From Thiotrichales bacterium (GTDB lineage Bacteria > Pseudomonadota > Gammaproteobacteria > Beggiatoales > Beggiatoaceae), in assembly GCA_016745035.1 (NCBI GenBank), contig JADGDE010000001.1:1359677-1423676 (forward strand): a stretch of DNA of 64,000 nt, read 5' to 3'. The position numbers and the translations under genes were made by a program. Below are positions 58,665 to 64,000 of this stretch, piece by piece; positions within the stretch are counted from its first letter, which is position 1; every line of letters begins with the position of its first letter. The notes under the pieces are model-generated. The model searched no databases. It was not told the origin of the DNA and was given only the letters and a program-made list of their open reading frames with translations.

Positions 58665-58683
58665 TTGGCTGTTAATTGGCGGT
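58665..58683. repeat. Right-end arm-type repeats
   Basis: TTGGCTGT (58665-58672) and TTGGCGGT (58676-58683) are spaced by 11 bp and match the three repeats at the left phage end. The first begins immediately after the integrase stop codon. Confidence 0.75.
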
Positions 58684-58777
58684 CGAGATCGTATTTTTTT
58701 TCAATTTTGAAATTGTTTGTTTTAAGTAACTAATTGTTTTTATTGATGGTGTTTGTGTTTTTTATTTGCTATACGGT

Positions 58778-58801
58778 GGGTTCGATTCCCGCCGCCTCCA
58801 C
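58778..58801. repeat. attR core (24 bp)
   Basis: An exact copy of the ssrA 3' end core. It is followed by CACTTTCC, so the sequence through the junction reads CCTCCACCA, i.e. the discriminator A and the CCA of the uninterrupted tmRNA gene. It marks the right end of the prophage. Confidence 0.95.
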
Positions 58802-59190
58802 CACTTTCCTTTTTTTTGGTATTTCACCACATCCCACAAAGCCACATTTTACGCGGCTTCATGTAGATTTTCCTACTCCACTTTTGTTGTATATAAAAAT
58901 TTTTAGAATAATCTACTGAAACTATAGATTTACTGGATGAGCGAACTGCACTGCGCTTGCCGCCCATCAATGGAAATACAATCCGACTCCGTTACACTGC
59001 GCGGCTGATTTCCATTGTTAGCAACATAATCAACAATTTTTTCACTGTTAGCACCGTCGTGAACCTAGGTGGCTTGTCCTGCTTAAATGTCTGGTTTTGG
59101 CAAGCCATCGATTTGGGAACAATAGGACATTACATAAATCTGCCCAGTTCTGCGATAATACGGTTTTTCTCGCAAGCGGTTGAGTAGCTC
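58802..59190. other. Host intergenic region downstream of the prophage
   Basis: This 389-bp stretch was the original downstream flank of ssrA. A run of Ts at 58810-58817 after CACTTTCC may be part of its terminator. CAATGGAAAT (58968-58977) and ATTTCCATTG (59008-59017) form a perfect 10-bp inverted repeat. The open frames here (for example 58957-59187) look random. I see no gene. Confidence 0.6.
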
Positions 59191-61050
59191 ATGTGGTCTT
59201 TATTACAACAACGGCGTTTTTTGCCTTACTTTATCGTCCAATCCTTGGGCGCACTCAATGACAATGTCTACAAAAATGCCCTGCTGATTTTTCTTGCCTT
59301 CCAGTTGAGTGCAGGTGACACTGAGCAAAGTCATTTACTAATCAACCTCAGCGCAGCCTTGTTTGTCCTGCCTTTTTTCTTGTTTTCGGCTTTGTTTGGA
59401 CAAGTCGCAGACAAATATGAAAAAAGCATTTTAATCCAACGGGTTAAACTCCTAGAAATTAGCATTATGGGTTTAGCTTGTGTCGGTTTTTATTTGCAAA
59501 ATCCGTGGTTTTTAATGGCAGTTTTGTTTTTGATGGGCACACAATCTGCCTTATTTGGTCCTTTGAAATATAGCATCCTACCGCAGCAACTCAATGAACA
59601 TGAACTCACCGCTGGCAATGGGCTGGTGCAAATGGGCACGTTTATCGCCATTATCCTTGGAACACTATTTGGCGGTATTTTAGTCTATTGGGGGATTTTC
59701 TCAGTGGCGATAACAGTCTTTGCTCTTGCCATTTTCGGTTACATCGCCAGTTTATTTTTACCCCAAACCCCAGCAACCGATGCCACGCTTGATATTGATT
59801 GGAACCCGTGGCGACAAACCAAGCAATTATTGCGCTTTACCCGCGCCCGCCGTAGCGTATTTATGCCCGTTTTAGGCATTGCTTGGTTTTGGTTTTATGG
59901 CGCGACCTACTTGACCCAGTTACCAAATTACACCCGCCTCAACTTGGGCGCGGACGAGACCGTGGTGTCCTTATTATTGACTTTATTTGCCCTTGGGATT
60001 GGGCTTGGCTCTTTGCTTTGCGCCAAACTTTCCGGTAAACGGGTCGAGCCGGGTCTTGTGCCGATTGGTGCGTTTGGGCTTAGCGTCTTTGGCTTGGATT
60101 TATTTTTTGCCCGCCCTGACTTATGGCAAGGCGAGACCTTAATCAATGTGTTTGCCTTTACTAGCACGCTGGGCAACTGGCGCATTATTATCGACATTTT
60201 ATTACTGGGGATTTTTGGCGGTTTTTATATCGTGCCTTTATATACTCTGATGCAGCAGCGCAGTGAGGCCAGCCAACGCGCCCGTATTGTCGCTGGCAGT
60301 AATATTATCTCCGCCTTGTTCATGGTCTTATCGGCGTTGTTTGCGATGCTGTTACTGAGCACCGGATTACAAATCCCGCATTTATTTTTAAGTTTAGCGA
60401 TTATGAACGCCATGCTGGCATGGTATATCCACAATCTTGCCCCCGAATTTTTGATGCGCTTTTTGGTCTGGCTGTTGGTGCATACCTTCTACAGCGTCCG
60501 CACCAAAGGCTTGGATAACATCCCAGAGAAAGGTGCGGCGGTGCTGGTGTGTAATCATGTTAGCTTTGTCGATGCCTTGATTATCGCTGCTTTTGTTCAT
60601 CGCCCAGTACGTTTTGTCATGGATTACCGCATTTTTGCTAATCCGTGGGCAAATTTTATTTTCCGCACTGCCAAAGCGATTCCGATTGCCTCGCGGCGCG
60701 ATAATCCCGAATTACTAGATAAGGCCTATGAGCGCATGGCAGAGACTTTAGAGAAAGGCGAATTATTGATGATCTTCCCCGAGGGAAAAATTACTTATGA
60801 CGGTGAGTTAAACCCATTCAAACGCGGGATTGAAAAAATCATCGAGCGCACGCCTGCCCCCGTGGTTCCGATGGCCTTATCGGGTTTATGGCAAAGTTAT
60901 TTTAGCCGTAAAGCCGGCAAAGCCATGTATGGGCTACCGAAAAAGTTTTATTTAGCCATTGGTTTGAGTATTGCCGAGCCTGTGCCAGCCGATAAGGTCT
61001 CGGCGGCAAGTTTACAAACACAGGTGCAAGCATTACGCGAGCGACCTTAG
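59191..61050 (+). CDS. MFS transporter fused to PlsC acyltransferase (LplT-Aas-like)
   Basis: The 619-aa protein has an MFS half (residues about 1-405, 12 helices; start RRFLPYFIVQSLGALNDNVYKNAL typical of LplT) and a PlsC half (about 420-619). The acyltransferase has VLVCNHVSFVDALI (HxxxxD replaced here by N-H-V-S-F-V-D), FPEGKIT and PVVPMAL. The N-terminal half flips lysophospholipid and the second half re-acylates it. The AMP-ligase part of full Aas fusions is absent, so the acyl donor must come from another enzyme. Confidence 0.9.
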   Translation: MWSLLQQRRFLPYFIVQSLGALNDNVYKNALLIFLAFQLSAGDTEQSHLLINLSAALFVLPFFLFSALFGQVADKYEKSILIQRVKLLEISIMGLACVGFYLQNPWFLMAVLFLMGTQSALFGPLKYSILPQQLNEHELTAGNGLVQMGTFIAIILGTLFGGILVYWGIFSVAITVFALAIFGYIASLFLPQTPATDATLDIDWNPWRQTKQLLRFTRARRSVFMPVLGIAWFWFYGATYLTQLPNYTRLNLGADETVVSLLLTLFALGIGLGSLLCAKLSGKRVEPGLVPIGAFGLSVFGLDLFFARPDLWQGETLINVFAFTSTLGNWRIIIDILLLGIFGGFYIVPLYTLMQQRSEASQRARIVAGSNIISALFMVLSALFAMLLLSTGLQIPHLFLSLAIMNAMLAWYIHNLAPEFLMRFLVWLLVHTFYSVRTKGLDNIPEKGAAVLVCNHVSFVDALIIAAFVHRPVRFVMDYRIFANPWANFIFRTAKAIPIASRRDNPELLDKAYERMAETLEKGELLMIFPEGKITYDGELNPFKRGIEKIIERTPAPVVPMALSGLWQSYFSRKAGKAMYGLPKKFYLAIGLSIAEPVPADKVSAASLQTQVQALRERP

Positions 61051-61131
61051 AAGCCAAAAAACCACCATATTAGGATAAAAACTGGCTTAGTGCGTAATAT
61101 CAGCTCCTAGCACTTAGGAATCAGTTACAAC

Positions 61132-61941
61132 TCAATCTAGGTAGGCGGCAATTAAGTGTGTTTCCACATCCAGCCAAAAACCTTGTTGCGTCCATAGGTA
61201 TTGCAAAGCTTTGAGGTGTTGTTGTTGAAAGTCACCTTGTTGTTCGGGGCTAAGACCGCGTAAATGCCGACGGTTGGCGTTTTGCCATAACACAGCCCAC
61301 CAGTCCAAATCCCCGGTTAGATGATAGCCAAATTGGCGAGTGACCGCACGGGTACGTTTAAATCCGGCTTGTTTGAGCAAATCTTCAACAATGCTGGGGT
61401 CTTGATAGGCTTGTTCGCGTTGATAAGTTTCGTCTTGATAATCAATACCCCAAGTCGCCAAGTCTTTATAAAATTGTCCTAGCCCCGGCTGCAAGGCTTT
61501 CGCGCCAAAAGTAGTAATAACCAGCTTTCCTCCTGGTTTTAGTACCCGCTTCCAAGATTCTAAAGCACTTAAAGGGTCGTTTAAAAAAGGTAAGGCGTAA
61601 CTACAAGTGAGCACATCAAAATAATCTGAGCGAAAATCGAGTTTTTGCCCATCCATTTGTTGTAAATCAAGGTTATTCAAGCCCGCATGGGTCGCTTTTT
61701 CGGCAACTTTTTCCAGCATTTGTTCGCTGGTATCAATCGCTTGCACGCGTCCGCCTTGCATGGTTTGAGCCGCACTTAAGGCGACCATGCCCGTGCCCGT
61801 GGCCACATCGAGAAAACGACAGTTTTGCAGCGGTGTCAGGGCGTGTACCAATTGGTCGGCACAAAAGGCGGTATAACGCATGGCGGGATCGTCATAATCA
61901 CCGCCAATGTGGTTAAACAGATTTTGAATCAGCTTAGACAT
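61132..61941 (-). CDS. Class I SAM-dependent methyltransferase
   Basis: The 269-aa protein has a Rossmann-fold methyltransferase core: [18 protein letters not shown] (motif I), [13 protein letters not shown] (motif II), [13 protein letters not shown] (motif IV) and [13 protein letters not shown] (motif VI). It resembles UbiE/COQ5-like enzymes but the substrate is unknown. I chose the ATG at 61941 ([10 protein letters not shown]), which overlaps the hisA stop by 8 bp; the upstream frame inside hisA is spurious. Co-transcription with hisA is likely. Confidence 0.85.
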   Translation of the reverse strand: MSKLIQNLFNHIGGDYDDPAMRYTAFCADQLVHALTPLQNCRFLDVATGTGMVALSAAQTMQGGRVQAIDTSEQMLEKVAEKATHAGLNNLDLQQMDGQKLDFRSDYFDVLTCSYALPFLNDPLSALESWKRVLKPGGKLVITTFGAKALQPGLGQFYKDLATWGIDYQDETYQREQAYQDPSIVEDLLKQAGFKRTRAVTRQFGYHLTGDLDWWAVLWQNANRRHLRGLSPEQQGDFQQQHLKALQYLWTQQGFWLDVETHLIAAYLD

Positions 61942-62668
61942 GTGCGTCCATATAGGCTTGGGCGGTGGCAAAGTCCAAATCGCCCTCGTATAACGCCCGA
62001 CCGCTGATAGCGCCGATAATGCCCGGCTCTTTGGCAGCGCATAAGGCTTCAATATCGGCCATATTGGTGATGCCACCGGAGGCAATCACGGGGATGTTAA
62101 TCGCAGCGGCAAGGTCGGCGGTGGCTTGTAAATTCAGCCCCTGCATCATGCCATCGCGGCTGATGTCGGTATACACAATCGCTGATACGCCATCGCCTTC
62201 AAAACGCTTGGCTAAATCTAAAGCATCGACATCCGAGACTTCTGCCCAGCCATCGGTGGCGACTTTGCCATCTTTCGCATCTAAACCCACAATGATATGT
62301 CCGGCAAAGGCTTGACACGCTTCAGCGACAAATTCAGGGCGTTTGACCGCTTGCGTACCAATAATGGCGAAATCAACGCCGACATCTAAATAAGCTTGAA
62401 TGGTTTCAAGATCACGAATACCGCCGCCGACTTGAATTTCTAAATCAGGGTAAGCGCTGGCAATTTGATTGATGACCTCAGCATTGACAGGACGACCGGC
62501 AAACGCGCCGTTTAAGTCAACAATATGCAAACGCTTAGTGCCCGCATCAATCCAGCGCCCTGCTGTGGTAACGGGACTATCTGAAAATACCGTATCGTCT
62601 TCCATACGCCCTTGGCGCAGACGTACACATAAACCATCTTTAAGGTCGATTGCAGGGATAACGATCAT
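61934..62668 (-). CDS. hisA: Phosphoribosylformimino-5-aminoimidazole carboxamide ribotide isomerase
   Basis: HisA is the fourth-step isomerase of histidine biosynthesis, a TIM barrel. The 244-aa protein starts [20 protein letters not shown] and has the N-terminal catalytic Asp (AIDLKDG), the central [22 protein letters not shown] with the second catalytic Asp, and the phosphate-binding [14 protein letters not shown]. Other his genes are not adjacent in the window; they may lie elsewhere. Confidence 0.96.
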   Translation of the reverse strand: MIVIPAIDLKDGLCVRLRQGRMEDDTVFSDSPVTTAGRWIDAGTKRLHIVDLNGAFAGRPVNAEVINQIASAYPDLEIQVGGGIRDLETIQAYLDVGVDFAIIGTQAVKRPEFVAEACQAFAGHIIVGLDAKDGKVATDGWAEVSDVDALDLAKRFEGDGVSAIVYTDISRDGMMQGLNLQATADLAAAINIPVIASGGITNMADIEALCAAKEPGIIGAISGRALYEGDLDFATAQAYMDAHV

Positions 62669-62765
62669 AAATTAATAACTCTTTATCTCGAGCAGCGATA
62701 TAAAAACACTGCCTTAGGCTTAGGGCTGCGCCCACAAAACCTCTAATTTTACACGATTAGCGCTT

Positions 62766-63353
62766 TTAAAAGTCAATATCTGTGCGTAAGCTGGCTTGAA
62801 CATTTTCAGGCGCGGGCTTAAGAGAAACATCATAGGCAGGGTGATCAATCCCAGCATTGATAGGTGCACCGGCTTTCAGTGCTTCTATATCAGCGGCAGA
62901 TAATTGAAAACGCATAAAGTGAACCGCTGAGGTTTTATCCGCGGTGGTGCGCTCTAGGTCTTCGTTAGCAATGGCATAGACCCGCGCCGCATCACCGACT
63001 TGCAGCCAGACTTTATCTTCAATACCAACAAGGCGGCTCAAGGCCTCGCGGCGCTCATCGACATTGGTGTATTCGATCATAAAAGTGGCTTTCCAGTTGT
63101 TGCCATCGGGAATCAGGGCATTATAAACACTGAGTTCTTCTTCGATTTCAGCGGCTTCAAAAATTTTTTCGATGCGCAACATTTCTTGAATTTGATATTG
63201 CATGGTCAGCCGATCTTCAAAATACAAAGCGGCATGATCGCCTAAAGCTAAACGCCGAACTTGTTTGTGTGCCATGATTTTTGCTCTAAAATCAGCACGT
63301 TGTTCTGCATAATTTTCTAAACTGAGTAAGTCCGTACGGGTGAGTTTTTCCAT
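62766..63353 (-). CDS. DUF3501-family protein
   Basis: The 195-aa protein fits DUF3501: LTRTDLLSLENYAEQRADFR at the start, then AHKQVRRLALGDHAALYFED, TMQYQIQEMLRIEKIF and YNALIPDGNNWKATFMIEY. In other genomes DUF3501 genes lie with rubrerythrin and ferredoxin-like genes, which suggests an oxidative-stress or iron-sulfur role. Here none of them is adjacent. A promoter is visible 35 bp upstream. Confidence 0.85.
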   Translation of the reverse strand: MEKLTRTDLLSLENYAEQRADFRAKIMAHKQVRRLALGDHAALYFEDRLTMQYQIQEMLRIEKIFEAAEIEEELSVYNALIPDGNNWKATFMIEYTNVDERREALSRLVGIEDKVWLQVGDAARVYAIANEDLERTTADKTSAVHFMRFQLSAADIEALKAGAPINAGIDHPAYDVSLKPAPENVQASLRTDIDF

Positions 63354-63387
63354 GATGTCTTTACCTAATAAAGGAATGTATGCTCGA

Positions 63388-63415
63388 ATTATCTCACAAT
63401 ACTAAAGGATTGCAA
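63388..63415 (-). promoter_or_regulatory. Probable promoter of the DUF3501 gene
   Basis: On the minus strand TTGCAA (63410-63415), a 16-bp spacer and GATAAT (63388-63393) lie 35 bp upstream of the start codon. A near-consensus sigma70 promoter. Confidence 0.6.
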
Positions 63416-63466
63416 GTTAATTTGGAACTATTCTAAAAAGATATATAAGCCATTGTATAATAGTTT

Positions 63467-63838
63467 TTATTGCTTGTTTTTAAGCTTGTCTTTATTTATT
63501 AAGACAAAAAAACTCATGCTGGATAACAGTGCAAATGACCAAGTGGAAAAGACAGACGCTTGTCCCAATGAGTAGGAGGCAAATATCGCACTCAGCAAGC
63601 CAGTAGCCCATAAAATTTTATGGTTAAATACGCTTAAATCCGTTTTGGCAAGTAAGATTAAAAAAGGCGTGATACTGACAATACTACCGAATGATAATGA
63701 AGGCACAGCGATTAATTGCGATACCATTGCCATCCATACCTGATCTGCTTGTCCTCTAAGTAGCATCCAAATAGGTGTGAACAACACATGCAATAGGGAT
63801 GGGATAAAAACAGCGCTGTAATCATCCGCTTGCGACAT
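63467..63838 (-). CDS. Small multi-helix membrane protein
   Basis: The 123-aa protein has three or four hydrophobic segments (SLLHVLFTPIWMLL, LSFGSIVSITPFLILLA, ILWATGLLSAIFASYSLG, WSFALLSSMSFFVLI) and a basic end KDKLKNK. No family recognised. Its ATG overlaps the stop codon of the tautomerase gene (TGATG), so the two are coupled. Confidence 0.65.
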   Translation of the reverse strand: MSQADDYSAVFIPSLLHVLFTPIWMLLRGQADQVWMAMVSQLIAVPSLSFGSIVSITPFLILLAKTDLSVFNHKILWATGLLSAIFASYSLGQASVFSTWSFALLSSMSFFVLINKDKLKNKQ

Positions 63839-64000
63839 CAGACTTTAACTTGATAACTGAGCATCAACTCATCACCCGGCAAGCCGCGCAGCCCCCAATT
63901 CTCCATCGGTGTTTCAAATAAGGTGATTTCAATATCATCATTGGCGATGCCTGTGTGTTCATGCACATGCGTATAAAGCAGCTTGATTAGCTGTTTTTTC
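63838..64000 (-). CDS. Tautomerase-family protein (5' part outside window)
   Basis: The visible 53 residues, KKQLIKLLYTHVHEHTGIAN, DDIEITLFETPMENWGLRGL and PGDELMLSYQVKV, match the C-terminal half of 4-oxalocrotonate-tautomerase-like proteins with their typical 'P-ENWG-RG-PGDE' stretch. The catalytic N-terminal proline is beyond the window edge. Confidence 0.8.
   Translation of the reverse strand, partial: KKQLIKLLYTHVHEHTGIANDDIEITLFETPMENWGLRGLPGDELMLSYQVKV

Larger units (their letters stand above)
19335..58801. mobile_element. P2-like prophage integrated in ssrA, about 39.5 kb
   Basis: The element lies between 24-bp attL and attR repeats. It carries a tyrosine integrase adjacent to attR, a repressor, a primase/ATPase, an AlpA-family protein, and a full set of P2-order head and tail genes: P, Q on plus and O, N, M, L, R, S, V, W, J, I, H, FI, FII, E/E', T, U, X, D on minus. 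All morphogenesis reading frames appear intact, so it could be inducible. Differences from P2 are a primase instead of the rolling-circle A protein, no recognisable endolysin, a methyltransferase after D, and a moron block at 48.9-53.9 kb. Confidence 0.95.

Noticed and set aside
58957-59187. Open frame of 76 codons between attR and the transporter gene
   Set aside because: It spans an inverted repeat, shows no domain and no ribosome site.
61942-62085. N-terminal extension of the methyltransferase
   Set aside because: It lies wholly inside hisA; the start at 61941 with an 8-bp overlap is more likely.

Overview
The window is chromosomal DNA of a proteobacterium, most likely a gammaproteobacterium. 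The evidence is a proteobacterial-type nuo cluster, smpB and ssrA with a tag peptide (ANDDNFALAA) of the gammaproteobacterial kind, a Fur-box-like site, and a P2-type prophage. I cannot name the genus from sequence alone.

Left host block (1-19336): the start of a receiver-domain gene on the minus strand; then rph, smpB and nuoGHI, two extra genes (a secreted MORN_2-repeat protein and a cyclic-nucleotide-binding-domain protein) and nuoJKLMN, all on the plus strand, ending in a strong terminator. nuoA-F are not next to nuoG, so complex I is encoded at two or more loci. A three-gene plus-strand run follows: a Tat-type lipoprotein, a double ferredoxin and an inositol-monophosphatase-family enzyme. 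Then come an EamA transporter and a DUF2325 protein on the minus strand, the latter behind a Fur-box-like site. ssrA (tmRNA) closes the block; its protein partner gene smpB is also in the window.

Prophage (about 19335-58801, 39.5 kb): a P2-like phage is integrated in the 3' end of ssrA. It is bounded by a perfect 24-bp repeat, and helically phased 11-bp repeats at both ends look like integrase arm sites. The layout follows P2: terminase ATPase, portal and an Ogr-like activator on the plus strand; protease/scaffold, capsid, head-completion, baseplate, fibre, sheath, tube, chaperone (with a -1 frameshift), tape measure and late-control protein D on the minus strand. Replication is not P2-like: a TOPRIM primase/ATPase replaces the rolling-circle protein A. 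Repressor and integrase lie at the right end and form an overlapping pair. I find no recognisable endolysin.

The accessory parts are the most interesting. At the left end an Aca2/YdiL-like HTH gene is divergent from a 443-aa protein of unknown function, whose promoter spacer is exactly a 17-bp perfect palindrome. In the middle an AlpA-led operon of eight tightly packed genes ends in a 582-aa membrane protein of unknown function. Between 48.9 and 53.9 kb, framed by terminators, lie AT-rich morons: a winged-helix / 64-aa / PIN-like nuclease trio, two secreted YHYH-motif proteins (one a six-repeat ricin-type lectin), and small membrane proteins. An AT-rich repeat region next to the primase is a candidate origin.

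Right host block (58802-64000): an MFS-PlsC fusion on the plus strand, then hisA with an overlapping methyltransferase, a DUF3501 gene, a small membrane protein and the end of a tautomerase gene on the minus strand.
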